Shown here piece after piece: positions 25,308-34,039 of a stretch of 64,000 bases of DNA. Positions within the stretch are counted from its first letter, which is position 1, and each line of letters starts with the position of its first letter. A program made the translations under genes and the position numbers. This DNA comes from Chthonobacter rhizosphaerae (GTDB lineage: Bacteria > Pseudomonadota > Alphaproteobacteria > Rhizobiales > Pleomorphomonadaceae): contig NZ_JACDIS010000004.1 of assembly GCF_013839525.1 (NCBI RefSeq), forward strand, positions 1-64,000, given 5' to 3'. The notes under the pieces were generated by a model. The model saw nothing but the letters and a program-made list of their open reading frames with translations, did not search any database and was not told where the DNA came from.

Positions 25308-26261
25308 ATGAAGACGACGACCCTCCTCCTCGGCACGGCCCTTCTCGGCGCCGCCTTCGCGGCCCCGGCCACGGCCGAGGAGCCGACCATCGCGCTCGTG
25401 CTCGGCCAGCGCAACAGCGGCTTCCACGAGGCCATCGCCTGCGGCGCCCGCGCCGCCGCCGAGGAACTTAAGGTGACGGTGAACATCCAGGCCGCGCCCC
25501 AGTACAACCCGGCCGACCAGATCCCGCTCCTCAACTCGGTGATGGCGAGCGCCCCGGCGGCGGTGGTGCTCGACCCGACCAATACCACCTCCCTGGTGGC
25601 GCCCATCCGCGAGGCCGCCTCCACGGGCGCGAAGATCGTCGCGGTGGACACCACCATCGACGATCCGTCGCTCCTCTCCGCCGTGGTCGGCACCGACAAC
25701 GAGGCGGTCGGCCGCGAGACCGCCCGGGCGCTCGCCAAGCTCCTGGAGGGCAAGTCCGGCAAGGTGGCCCAGATCAACAGCATCCCGGGCATCTCCACCG
25801 TGGACGCGCGGATCGCCGGCTTCGAGGACGAGATCAAGAAGTTCCCGAACCTCACCTACATCGGCAACCAGTTCGCCAGCGAGGACATCCCGGCCGCCCA
25901 GTCGGCCTTCGCGTCGCTGATGAGCGCCAACCCGGACCTGATCGGCGTGGTGGCCCAGTCGAACAACCCGGCCATCGGCATCGCCGGCGGGATCCGGGCG
26001 ACCGGCGTGGCGGACGACGTGGTGGCCGTTGCGGTGGACGCGGACGACGCCGAGATCCAGGCGCTGAAGGACAACCTCCTCGACGCCCTCGTCATCCAGC
26101 AGCCCTACGAGATGGGCTACCTCGGCCTGAAGCAGGCGGTGGCGGCCATCAAGGGCGAGCCGGTGGAGACCCCGATCGGCACCGGCACCGTGACGGCGAC
26201 CCGCGAGACGCTCGAGACCCCGGAGATCCAGAAGTACCTCTACGTCGGCAACTGCATCTGA
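25308..26261 (+). CDS. Sugar ABC transporter periplasmic substrate-binding protein
   Basis: A 317-residue type-1 periplasmic binding protein (RbsB/FrcB-like). A Sec signal peptide covers residues 1-24 (LLLGTALLGAAFAAPATAEE). The mature protein shows the ribose-binding-protein pattern with NPADQIPLLNSV, VVLDPTNTT and VAVDADDAEIQALKDN. GAGGTGA precedes the ATG at 25308. It is the third gene of the ABC operon. The ligand is unknown; context suggests a fructosamine or related sugar conjugate. Confidence 0.9.
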   Translation: MKTTTLLLGTALLGAAFAAPATAEEPTIALVLGQRNSGFHEAIACGARAAAEELKVTVNIQAAPQYNPADQIPLLNSVMASAPAAVVLDPTNTTSLVAPIREAASTGAKIVAVDTTIDDPSLLSAVVGTDNEAVGRETARALAKLLEGKSGKVAQINSIPGISTVDARIAGFEDEIKKFPNLTYIGNQFASEDIPAAQSAFASLMSANPDLIGVVAQSNNPAIGIAGGIRATGVADDVVAVAVDADDAEIQALKDNLLDALVIQQPYEMGYLGLKQAVAAIKGEPVETPIGTGTVTATRETLETPEIQKYLYVGNCI

Positions 26262-26419
26262 CCGACGCCCCCTCCCCTGCCGCGCGCGCCCGATACGAAC
26301 CGGCGCGCGGCGGGCTCCCTTCCGAACTCCCCGCGGCGGCGCCGATGGAAGCCTCGCCGCGGGACGGACATCGGGCCGCCGAGGCGCGGCCGACCCGCAA
26401 GGCACGAAGAGACACGATC

Positions 26420-27433
26420 ATGTTCAATTTCGACGAAGACCGCTTCCTCCGCATCCAGTCCGGCGCGGTCGGCCTCTCGGACCGCATCGACCAGGCGATC
26501 GGCGCCTGCATCGAGAAGGGCGCCGAGAACCTGTTCCTGCTCGGCACTGGCGGCGCCGCCATCCTGATGCAGCCGGCCGCCCAGCACCTGCGGCTGAACT
26601 CCACCTTCCCGGTCTTCACCGACCTCTCGGCCGAACTGATCGTGGCCGGCTCGCCGAGCCTCGGGCCGAAGTCGATCGTCGTCATCCCGTCGCTCTCCGG
26701 CACCACCAAGGAGAGCGTGGAGACGCTCGCCTTCGTGAAGGCGAAGGGCGCGACCGTGATCTCGCTCACCGGCCATGCCGGCACGCCGCTCGCCCAAGGG
26801 GCGGACTACGGCTTCGTGAACTTCGCCGAGGACGACACGTCCTGCGAGTCGTTCTACCTCCAGTCCATGCTGATCGTGCTGTCGATCCTGAAGCACCGGG
26901 GCGAGTTCGCCGGCTTCGAGCGGGTCGCGGGCGAGTTCGCGCTGCTGCCGAAGCTGCTGATCGAGGTGAAGCGCAGCTTCGAGGAGCGCGCCGAGCGCTT
27001 CGCCGAACAGATCAAGGCGGAGCCCTATCACATCATCACCGGCGCCGGCTCCACCTGGCCGGAGGCCTTCTACTACGGCATGTGCATCCTGGAAGAGATG
27101 CAGTGGATCCGCACCCGCCCGGTGCACGCCTCGGACTTCTTCCACGGCACCCTGGAACTGGTGCAGAAGGACGTCAGCGTCATCCTGTTCAAGGGCGAGG
27201 ACGCGTTCCGGCCGCTGGTCGACCGGGTGCAGAATTTCGCGCAGAACTACACCGACAAGCTCTCGGTGTTCGACACCGCCGAGTTCGCCCTGCCGGGCAT
27301 CTCCAAGGACGTGCGCGCGATGGTCTCGCCGGTCCTCCTCGCCACCATCCTCGAGCGCGTCAGCGCTCACCTGGAGGCCAAGCGCAACCATCCGCTGACC
27401 ACGCGCCGCTACTACAAGCGCGTCGCCTACTGA
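26420..27433 (+). CDS. SIS-domain sugar isomerase/deglycase (FrlB-like)
   Basis: A 337-residue protein with two SIS domains. The first contains FLLGTGGAAILMQPAA and IPSLSGTTKESVETL; the second contains FFHGTLELVQKDV. The C-terminal tail TTRRYYKRVAY resembles the ERRYYGGLVEY ending of fructoselysine-6-phosphate deglycase FrlB. FrlB splits fructoselysine-6-P into glucose-6-P and lysine, and related enzymes act on other phosphorylated Amadori compounds. ATG 26420 starts at the conserved region; an earlier in-frame ATG at 26345 adds 25 unrelated residues. The PfkB kinase that would supply the substrate is next in the operon after a hairpin. FrlB is the best match, though GlmS-like isomerisation cannot be excluded. 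Confidence 0.8.
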   Translation: MFNFDEDRFLRIQSGAVGLSDRIDQAIGACIEKGAENLFLLGTGGAAILMQPAAQHLRLNSTFPVFTDLSAELIVAGSPSLGPKSIVVIPSLSGTTKESVETLAFVKAKGATVISLTGHAGTPLAQGADYGFVNFAEDDTSCESFYLQSMLIVLSILKHRGEFAGFERVAGEFALLPKLLIEVKRSFEERAERFAEQIKAEPYHIITGAGSTWPEAFYYGMCILEEMQWIRTRPVHASDFFHGTLELVQKDVSVILFKGEDAFRPLVDRVQNFAQNYTDKLSVFDTAEFALPGISKDVRAMVSPVLLATILERVSAHLEAKRNHPLTTRRYYKRVAY

Positions 27434-27455
27434 TCGGCGGCAGACGGAAAACCGG

Positions 27456-27482
27456 ACGGCCGGGGCCGAACGCCCCGGCCGT
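27456..27482 (+). terminator. Hairpin between the SIS and PfkB genes (attenuator-like)
   Basis: ACGGCCGGGGC and GCCCCGGCCGT pair perfectly over 11 bp around CGAAC, 22 bp after the SIS stop. It is an intra-operon position, so partial termination or mRNA 3'-end protection is likely. Confidence 0.55.
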
Positions 27483-27563
27483 CTCATGCATTTCGGCCTT
27501 CTGGATGCGGTTCGTGCCGTGCGGGCGCACGGGCCCGGCGGCCGCAAGGGATCACCACACGCG

Positions 27564-28370
27564 ATGGCACACGAGACGTCCGGCTTCGATTTCGCCACCG
27601 TCGGCGACAACTGCGTCGACCGCTATCTCGCCACCGGCCTGTCGGCGATCGGCGGCAATGCGCTCAACGTGGCGGTTCAGCTCGCCCGCCTGGGGCGGCG
27701 GGTCGCCTATTTCGGCGCGGTCGGCGACGACGCGGCGGGCCGGCGCACCGTTCGGGTGCTCGCCGAGAACGGCGTCATCGTGGACCACGTGCGCGTGCTC
27801 GACGGCGTGACCGCCTATACGGAGATCGGCCAGACGCCGGACGGCGACCGCATCATCGGCTTCGAGGAGTTCGGCGTCTGCCGCGGCTACCGGCCGACGA
27901 ACGCGCAGGTGGCCCTCCTCGAGGCGGCGCGGCACGTGCACATCGGCTGGTTCGACGACGGCGGCGCGCTCCGGCGGACGCTCGCGGCGGCCGGCACGTC
28001 GGTCTCCCAGGACCTCGCGGTCAACAAGGGCGCGGACGGGCTCGCGGTCGCGTTCGACAGCGCCGGCGAGGATGCGGACCGGGCCGAGGCGCTGATCCGT
28101 GCGGCGCTCGGCGAGGGCGCGCGCATCGCCGTGGTGACGCGCGGGGCCGACGGCAGCCTAGCGAGCGACGGCCGGACGCGGGCCGCGACCGGCATCAAGC
28201 CCGTCGAGGTGGTGGACACCACCGGGGCGGGCGACACGTTCGTGGCCGGCTTCCTGGCGGCGCACGTGGACGGGCTGCCGCTGCAGGCCTGCCTGGAGGC
28301 CGGACGGGACGCGGCGGCCGGCACCTGCACCCACTTCGGCGGCTTCCCGCAGGTGCAGGAGCCGTTCTGA
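27564..28370 (+). CDS. PfkB-family sugar kinase (FrlD-like fructosamine 6-kinase)
   Basis: A 268-residue ribokinase-fold enzyme. It starts DFATVGDNCVDRYLATG, as FrlD does (TIGDNCVD), has the substrate motif GGNALNVAVQLARLG near residue 37, HIGWFDDGG near 130, and the catalytic/anion-hole motif DTTGAGDTFVAGF near 225. FrlD phosphorylates fructoselysine at O6 to make the FrlB substrate. The kinase is downstream of the SIS gene and upstream of a GntR/UTRA regulator, the same set as in frl operons. A weak AGGG is the only ribosome-binding site, so translation may be coupled or low. Confidence 0.8.
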   Translation: MAHETSGFDFATVGDNCVDRYLATGLSAIGGNALNVAVQLARLGRRVAYFGAVGDDAAGRRTVRVLAENGVIVDHVRVLDGVTAYTEIGQTPDGDRIIGFEEFGVCRGYRPTNAQVALLEAARHVHIGWFDDGGALRRTLAAAGTSVSQDLAVNKGADGLAVAFDSAGEDADRAEALIRAALGEGARIAVVTRGADGSLASDGRTRAATGIKPVEVVDTTGAGDTFVAGFLAAHVDGLPLQACLEAGRDAAAGTCTHFGGFPQVQEPF

Positions 28371-28446
28371 CGGACCATCCGGCCGGGAGCGACGCCGTTT
28401 CCCTTGACCGGATGGCCGAAACCACGTTTCGTCCGGTGAGGACACC

Positions 28447-28457
28447 TGTCTGACAAC
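28447..28457. promoter_or_regulatory. Proposed GntR (FrlR-like) operator, site D (autoregulation)
   Basis: TGTCTGACAAC contains the full core TGTCTGACA, 21 bp upstream of the regulator's ATG. A repressor bound here would block its own transcription. Confidence 0.55.
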
Positions 28458-28477
28458 CTCGAAGCTTGGTGGGGCTG

Positions 28478-29209
28478 ATGGCGCGGGCGCAGAGAGACAC
28501 GCGGACGCTGGTCGAGCAGCTGCGGGATGACATCATCGCGCTCATCAGCGACGAGCAGCTGAAACCGGGCGACCAGCTGCCGACCGAGCAGACGCTGACC
28601 GAGACCTTCGGCGTGTCGCGGCCGGCGCTCCGCGAGGCGCTGAAGCTCCTGGAGCAGGACGCCGTCATCCGGGTGGAGCGCGGCAAGGGCCGCTTCATCA
28701 CGGCCGGCGCCACCGTGCGGGTGGAGCGGCCGATCACCGTGTTCGAGAGCGTCACCCAGATGGTGCGGCGCTACGGCTACGAGCCGAGCACGCGCGTGCT
28801 CTCCACCGCCGAGGTGCCGGCGGACGAGGAGGTGGCCGAAGCCCTGCGCTGCCCCGTGGGCGAGCCGCTGGTTCGGCTGGAGCGCCTGCGGCTGAACCGC
28901 GACGTCGCCATCCTCTACTGCGTGGACTTCGTGCGCCGGTCCCTGGTGCCGGGCCGGCTCTACGACACGGACTGGAGCGGGTCGCTCGTGGAGCTGATGG
29001 GAAGCCGGGGCGCCCGGCCGGTGATGTCCACCGCCCACGCCTCCGCCGTGCTGCTGCCGGAGGACGTGGCGGCGCGCAACGACCTGCGCGACTTCGGCCC
29101 CGCGCTCCTCATCACAGAGACCTGCTTCTCGGCGGACGGCGAGCCGGTGATCTACGCCCTCGACTACCACCGCGGCGACGCCTTCTCGTTCTCCTTCGTC
29201 CGGAAGTGA
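28478..29209 (+). CDS. GntR-family regulator with UTRA domain (FrlR-like)
   Basis: A 243-residue regulator. The GntR winged helix covers residues 8-75 (LPTEQTLTETFGVSRPALRE) and the UTRA effector domain covers about 90-240. In frl operons an UTRA regulator (FrlR) responds to the phosphorylated Amadori compound. It is preceded by operator site D and shares its core with sites before the M20 gene, the ABC operon and the minus-strand amine-oxidase operon. ATG 28478 lies 12 bases after an in-frame TTG and gives the normal domain start. Confidence 0.85.
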   Translation: MARAQRDTRTLVEQLRDDIIALISDEQLKPGDQLPTEQTLTETFGVSRPALREALKLLEQDAVIRVERGKGRFITAGATVRVERPITVFESVTQMVRRYGYEPSTRVLSTAEVPADEEVAEALRCPVGEPLVRLERLRLNRDVAILYCVDFVRRSLVPGRLYDTDWSGSLVELMGSRGARPVMSTAHASAVLLPEDVAARNDLRDFGPALLITETCFSADGEPVIYALDYHRGDAFSFSFVRK

Positions 29210-29231
29210 CCGGCCGCCGAACGGATGAAGA

Positions 29232-29258
29232 CCCGGCGTCTCTTCGCGAGGCGCCGGG
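29232..29258. terminator. Hairpin between convergent GntR and amino-acid permease genes
   Basis: CCCGGCGTCTC and GAGGCGCCGGG pair with one G-T wobble around a short TTCGC loop. Likely bidirectional. Confidence 0.55.
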
Positions 29259-29284
29259 CCATTCGTCGTGCGCAGACCGACCGT

Positions 29285-30256
29285 TCAGCGCTTCAGCGAG
29301 CGGGAGAAGTGCTTCTCGATCCGCGCCTGCACGTATTCCAGGCCCATGGACAGGATCCAGTAGATCATCGAGGCGGTGATCAGCATCTCCACATGGCGGA
29401 ATTCGGTCTGGCCCTGGGTGCGGGCCAGGTACATGAGTTCCCAGACGCCGACCACGGACACCAGCGAGGAGTCCTTCAGCATGGCGATGAACTGGTTGCC
29501 GGTGGGCGGGATCACCAGCCGCATGGCCTGCGGGATGATGACGAGCCGGAAGGTGCGCGCCCGGCTGAGGCCGAGGGCGGTGGCGGCCTCCCACTGGCCC
29601 TTCGGGATGCTCTCGATGCCGGCGCGGAAGATTTCCGTCATGTAGGCGCCGTAGCAGAGCGACAGGGCCGCGATGCCGGCCGGCACCGGCCCGACGATGT
29701 AGCCGAGCTGCGGCAGGCCGAGATAGATGATGTAGATCTGCATCAGGAGCGGCAGGCCGCGGAAGAGCGAAGTGTAGAAGCTCGCGAGCCCGTAGGCGAT
29801 GCCGCTCTCCGACAGCTTGGCCACCGCTCCCGCCATGGCGAGCACCGAGGCGATCAGGATGGAGACCGCCGAGATGTAGAGCGTCATCGCCACGCCCTGG
29901 GTGATCAGGAAGCCGATCTTGCGGGCGATGAAGGGCAGGCTGAGGTCGAACGACCAGAAGAACAGGAGTAGCAGGACGGCGAGCTCGACCCAGATCACCT
30001 GGATCTGAACGGAGCGGGTCAGCTTCGTGATGACGATGCCGTTGGCGACCAGCAGCAGGGCGTAGAAGGCCGAGACCGCCAGGCTGGAAAGCTTGGGCGC
30101 GGCCTCCTGGAGGCCGGCGAGGGACGGGACCATGGCCTCCACCCAGTCGCTGCCGGCGCCGGCGGCGTAGAAGAGGGCCGCCAAGGCGAGGAAGCTCGCC
30201 GCCGCGATGGCGGGGGCACCGCGAAGGTGCGGGTTGGCGCGCAGTGCTGCGATCAT
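29285..30256 (-). CDS. Amino-acid ABC transporter permease (HisM/GlnP type)
   Basis: A 323-residue inner-membrane protein with an N-terminal extension carrying three extra hydrophobic segments. The conserved polar-amino-acid permease core follows, with the EAA loop QWEAATALGLSRARTFRLVI and the C-terminal GLEYVQARIEKHFSR. It ends the operon that starts with the binding protein at 32488. No matching ATPase is encoded in the window, so an ATPase from another locus must be used or lies elsewhere. The 13-bp gap to the oxidase gene supports cotranscription. Confidence 0.85.
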   Translation of the reverse strand: MIAALRANPHLRGAPAIAAASFLALAALFYAAGAGSDWVEAMVPSLAGLQEAAPKLSSLAVSAFYALLLVANGIVITKLTRSVQIQVIWVELAVLLLLFFWSFDLSLPFIARKIGFLITQGVAMTLYISAVSILIASVLAMAGAVAKLSESGIAYGLASFYTSLFRGLPLLMQIYIIYLGLPQLGYIVGPVPAGIAALSLCYGAYMTEIFRAGIESIPKGQWEAATALGLSRARTFRLVIIPQAMRLVIPPTGNQFIAMLKDSSLVSVVGVWELMYLARTQGQTEFRHVEMLITASMIYWILSMGLEYVQARIEKHFSRSLKR

Positions 30257-30269
30257 GGGTTCGCCCTCC

Positions 30270-31556
30270 TCAAGCGGCCGCGCCGCGTTCGCGCCACCAG
30301 TCCTGGGCCTGGAGGCGCCAGTAGGTGAGCTGCACGGCCGCCATGCCGAACGGCCCGCCGGTCCAGTCGAGCGCGAACGGCGCGAACAGGCGCACCCGGT
30401 CGCTGGTGCCGGCGATCGCCTCGGCCACCGTGATGCCGCCGATGGTGGTGGTGTTCATGCCGTGGCCGCCGAAGGCGGTGGCGTACCAGACGCCCGGCTT
30501 CAGCCGGCCGATCTGGGGCATCAGGTGGCGGGCGTAGGACATGAGGCCCGACCAGGCGACCTCCACCTTCAGCGGGGCCAGCTGCGGGTAGGTGGACACC
30601 ATGGTGCGGCGGAGCCGTTCGGCGAGATCGCGCGGCTCGGCGGTGCGGGTGGTGATCTTGCCGCCCCACAGGATGCGCTCGCCGCCGTCGACGAGGCGGT
30701 AGTAGTCGCCCGCCCGGCGGTTGTCCCCGATGGCGTCGGTGGTGGCGATGGCGGTGCGGATCAGGTCCGGCGCACGCTCCGTGACGAGCACGTAGGTGGC
30801 GATCGGCAGCATGGCCTTGCGCAGCGACGGCACCAGCCGGTCGGTGTAGCCGCCGCCGGCGAAGAGCACGTCGCGCGCGCTCACCGAGCCGGCCGCGGTG
30901 ACGATCCGCCTGGCCGGCCCGTCGAGCTCGGCCGAGACCGCCTCGCTCGCCTCGAAGATGCGGCCGCCGAGGCGCTCGATCTCCGCCGCCAGGGCGCGGG
31001 CGTAGTTGAGGGGGTGGAAGTGGAAGCCGGTGGGGTCGCGCAGCGCCTGGAAGTAGCGCGGCGACTTCAGGACCGCCTGGACGGCGTCCCGGTCCATGTA
31101 GGTGAGCGCATAGCCGAACTGCCGCTCCATCCGGTCCCGGTGGGCCTTCAGCTCGTCGGCGCCGTCGTAGCGCAGCGTGCTCATGATGCCGTGCACAGGC
31201 CGGGCATCGGCGACGCCGAGCTCGTCGATGGTGCGCCGGACGAAGCGCATGCCTTCGACGGAAAGGCGGTGGAGGTCCGCCGCGTGGTCCGGGCCGACGC
31301 GCCGGGCGATGGCGTCGAGGCCGGTGGAGTAGCCGGGGCTGACGAAGCCGCCGTTGCGCCCGGAGGCGCCCCAGCCGACGCGCCGCGCCTCGAGAACGAC
31401 CACGGACCGGCCGGCCCGGGCGAGCGTGAGCGCGGCGGTGAGGCCGGCGAGGCCGCCGCCGACGATGCAGACGTCAGCGGTCTCGGCGCCGGACAGGGGC
31501 GCGCGGCGGCGCTCGTCGGCGACAGTGCGCGCGTAATAGGTGTCGATATAGGTCAT
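30270..31556 (-). CDS. FAD-dependent amine/amino-acid oxidase (DadA/PuuB-like, DAO superfamily)
   Basis: A 428-residue flavoprotein. The N-terminal FAD-binding motif is CIVGGGLAGLTAALTLA near residue 31. GWGASGRNGGFV, typical of gamma-glutamylputrescine-oxidase-like proteins, follows at about 62, and GGHGMNTTTIGG near 378 closes the FAD site. It would oxidise a secondary or primary amine to imine or aldehyde with release of H2O2 or transfer to quinone. Fructosyl-amino-acid oxidases (amadoriases) belong to the same superfamily. It lies between an amino-acid permease and a binding protein on the minus strand, preceded by an operator of the FrlR-like set, so I infer it acts on the imported glycated or simple amine. 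Confidence 0.85.
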   Translation of the reverse strand: MTYIDTYYARTVADERRRAPLSGAETADVCIVGGGLAGLTAALTLARAGRSVVVLEARRVGWGASGRNGGFVSPGYSTGLDAIARRVGPDHAADLHRLSVEGMRFVRRTIDELGVADARPVHGIMSTLRYDGADELKAHRDRMERQFGYALTYMDRDAVQAVLKSPRYFQALRDPTGFHFHPLNYARALAAEIERLGGRIFEASEAVSAELDGPARRIVTAAGSVSARDVLFAGGGYTDRLVPSLRKAMLPIATYVLVTERAPDLIRTAIATTDAIGDNRRAGDYYRLVDGGERILWGGKITTRTAEPRDLAERLRRTMVSTYPQLAPLKVEVAWSGLMSYARHLMPQIGRLKPGVWYATAFGGHGMNTTTIGGITVAEAIAGTSDRVRLFAPFALDWTGGPFGMAAVQLTYWRLQAQDWWRERGAAA

Positions 31557-31660
31557 GACGGTCCCGGTCGGACTGGAAGCCCCCGGCGGGGGCGCGGCGA
31601 GCCGGCCGGCGCCGGACCCGTCGGGCCCCGCGCCGGCGGCGTCTCTCGGTCCCCGTGCCG

Positions 31661-32488
31661 TCAGCTCGGGCTGTAGTCCTTGCCGTACCACTTGGTGGTG
31701 AGCGCGGAGAGCGTGCCGTCGGCCTTCATGGCCTCCACGATCTCCTTGATCTTGGCGTTCCACTCCGCGTCGCCCTTGTCGGTGACGACCACCAGCGGCT
31801 CGCGGAAAGCGTAGTCGCCCTCGATCACCTTCAGCGGATAGCCGTTCTTGATGGCGCCGAGCGCGGTCTGCTCGGGGGCGATCACCGCGTCCACGCGCAC
31901 GCCGTCGCCGAGGCGCAGGTCGTCGAACGGCAGCATGCTGTCCGCGTAGGTGCGGATGTCGCCCGGCTCCAGGGTGTATTCCACCGGCGGCACGTCCGGC
32001 GCGTCGATGGCGAGCTGGCGGCGGATGTAGTCCTCCGACGTGGTGCCGGTCTCGACGCCGATCACCTTGCCGTTGAGGTCCTCGCGGCTCGTCGCCTTGC
32101 TGTCCTTGTGGACCACGAAGACGTAGGGGCTGGAATAGTAGACGGCCGGGAAGTCGATCACCTGGGCGCGCGCCTTGGTGGGCGTGACCGAGCCGACCGC
32201 GAGGTCGAAGCGGCCGTGCCAGCGGCCGCCGGTCAGCACCGCCCACTCGGGCGTCTCGAACGTCACCGACACGCCGAGCCGCTTGGCGATCTCCTTGGCG
32301 ACGTCGATGTCGAAGCCGACCATCTCGTTGTTCTCGTCGAGATAGCTCTGGGGAGGCCACCCGCTGTTGGTGGCGACCGTCATCGACCCCGCCTTGGTGA
32401 CGCGGTCGAGCGTCTCTCCAGCCTCGGCCGACACGAGGCCGGCGGCCAGCGCCAGGGCAGCGATGGCGGAACTCCTGAACCCGATCAT
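31661..32488 (-). CDS. Amino-acid ABC transporter substrate-binding protein (type 3)
   Basis: A 275-residue periplasmic protein. A signal peptide covers about residues 1-23 (AALALAAGLVSAEAG). The family pattern includes SYLDENNEMVGFDIDVAKEI and GSVTPTKARAQVIDF. GGAGGGAG precedes the ATG at 32488. It is the first gene of the operon with the oxidase and the permease. The ligand is unknown; the operator upstream places it in the putative fructosamine regulon. Confidence 0.9.
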   Translation of the reverse strand: MIGFRSSAIAALALAAGLVSAEAGETLDRVTKAGSMTVATNSGWPPQSYLDENNEMVGFDIDVAKEIAKRLGVSVTFETPEWAVLTGGRWHGRFDLAVGSVTPTKARAQVIDFPAVYYSSPYVFVVHKDSKATSREDLNGKVIGVETGTTSEDYIRRQLAIDAPDVPPVEYTLEPGDIRTYADSMLPFDDLRLGDGVRVDAVIAPEQTALGAIKNGYPLKVIEGDYAFREPLVVVTDKGDAEWNAKIKEIVEAMKADGTLSALTTKWYGKDYSPS

Positions 32489-32594
32489 TGTAGTCTCCCT
32501 CCGGTTGTCCCGGACGTCGCTCTTTCGGGAACGGACATTGCCGTTCCCCGTGGCGGTGGGCCTCGCCGCGCCCTTCAGGGCGGAACGGGCCACG

Positions 32595-32612
32595 TTGTAA
32601 GACGTCCGACAG
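32595..32612. promoter_or_regulatory. Proposed GntR (FrlR-like) operator, site E
   Basis: TTGTAAGACGTCCGACAG keeps the 8-2-8 arrangement of site C with four mismatches and contains CGTCCGACA, 8 of 9 to the core. It is 107 bp upstream of the binding-protein gene. Confidence 0.45.
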
Positions 32613-32750
32613 GCGGACCGTCGCACCTTCCGCAGCCTCCGTCAACGGGCTGACATATGCAAGCGGTTCGCATTCCACTCGGGTGTCGGCCGAGGACGGC
32701 GAGGCCGGGGACGGCGGAAGGGAACCGAGGAGCGGACGCGCCGGGCGCGC

Positions 32751-33815
32751 TCAGGCCGGCGCTTCGTCCTTCAGGGCGTCGAGCGGGCCGCGGAGCGCCG
32801 TGCGCGGCGGCACCAGTTCGGGCGTCACCAGATGGATCCGGGCCGCCGGCCGCCCCTCGTCCAGGAGCGCGAAGGCCCGGGCGATCATGGTCTCCACGTC
32901 CTGGCGGATCATGATGACCGGGAAGGGCAGGAAGGATCCGAACGGGTCGTAGTCGTAGCAGCCGACCACCAGGTCGGTGAACGTGTCGTTCGGGTGGTGG
33001 GCCATGAAACGGATCAGGCCCTCCAGGTTGATGGACGAGTTCACGAACAGGCCGCGCGGCAGCCGCCCGTTCCGCTCGAAATAGTCCTCGAAGGCGAGGC
33101 GGCTGGTGGTCGGCGAATAGCCGGTGGGGGTGATGCAGCCGTCCGGGTCGGCGCCGAGGACGTCCCGCTTGGCGTCGCGGAAGCCGCGGATGCGCTCACG
33201 GCTCGCGTGGTCGTCGCGCCCGCCGAACAGGTGGAGGTCGGTCGCGTCGAGCGGCCGGTCGGCGCCGCAGCGGCGGACGATCGCCTCGGTCAGGAGGCGC
33301 GCGCCGGCGTAGTTGTCGCTTATCACCGAGGCGGCTTTGGTGCCCGGCAGGTCGATGTTGACATGCCTGAGGCCCGCCGCCTCGCAGACCGCGTGGACCC
33401 CGTCCGGATCGGTGGCGCCGGCGACGATCAGCGCCTCGATCGAATAGGAGATCAGGGTCTCGACGATCTGCCGCTCCTCCTGCGGGTCGCGGCAGGCGCT
33501 GACCACGACCGGGCACTGGCCACGGCTGCGCACGCAGGCTTCGAAGGTCTGCGCCATGGACGAGAAGTAGCGGGTGTCGTGGACCGGCAGCAGCAGGCCG
33601 ACGAGGCCGGAGCGGGAGCGCCGGAGGCCGCGGGCCTGCAGGTTGGCGGTGTACTGGTGCTTGGCGGCGAGCCCCTGGATCAGCTCGGCCGTGCTCTCCT
33701 TGATACGCCGCTGGCGCCAGGAGCCGTTGAGGACGGCGCTGACGGTGGACGGCGAGCAGCCGGACAGCACCGACAGATCGTAGATCGTCGCTTTCTTCTT
33801 GGCGGTTCGGTCCAT
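32751..33815 (-). CDS. LacI-family transcriptional regulator
   Basis: A 354-residue regulator. The HTH (TIYDLSVLSGCSPSTVSAVL) begins at residue 10. A hinge follows, and a type-1 periplasmic-binding-protein-like effector domain covers about 65-350 (GLVGLLLPVHDTRYFSSMAQ). The ATG at 33815 has AGGAGGGG five bases upstream. It is divergent from the ABC sugar operon at 34040, with two palindromes in between. It likely represses that operon until the sugar or a phosphorylated intermediate binds. Confidence 0.9.
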   Translation of the reverse strand: MDRTAKKKATIYDLSVLSGCSPSTVSAVLNGSWRQRRIKESTAELIQGLAAKHQYTANLQARGLRRSRSGLVGLLLPVHDTRYFSSMAQTFEACVRSRGQCPVVVSACRDPQEERQIVETLISYSIEALIVAGATDPDGVHAVCEAAGLRHVNIDLPGTKAASVISDNYAGARLLTEAIVRRCGADRPLDATDLHLFGGRDDHASRERIRGFRDAKRDVLGADPDGCITPTGYSPTTSRLAFEDYFERNGRLPRGLFVNSSINLEGLIRFMAHHPNDTFTDLVVGCYDYDPFGSFLPFPVIMIRQDVETMIARAFALLDEGRPAARIHLVTPELVPPRTALRGPLDALKDEAPA

Positions 33816-33883
33816 GGCCCCTCCTGCCGCTTCCATACCGCCGCGATACCCTTGACGACAGCGGCGGCCTGCAGGATAGTAGC

Positions 33884-33922
33884 TGCACCATCGATTGTGC
33901 AATGCGAACTGCGATGGTTCGC
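33884..33922. promoter_or_regulatory. Two palindromes, proposed LacI operators
   Basis: TGCACCATCGATTGTGCA (33884-33901) is a nearly perfect 18-bp palindrome with a central CG, the LacI-family style. GCGAAC and GTTCGC around a 7-nt spacer follow at 33904-33922. Both lie in the 224-bp divergent promoter. Confidence 0.55.
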
Positions 33923-34039
33923 TGCACCCGTCGACGGAGCCGCTCGAGGAAGCGGCGGGAGAGGACGATTCGCATCGATGCCCTGTCGCACAGGGCGCGC
34001 CGACGGATCCCGAACGGGACCATCTGGGAGGATCAACAC

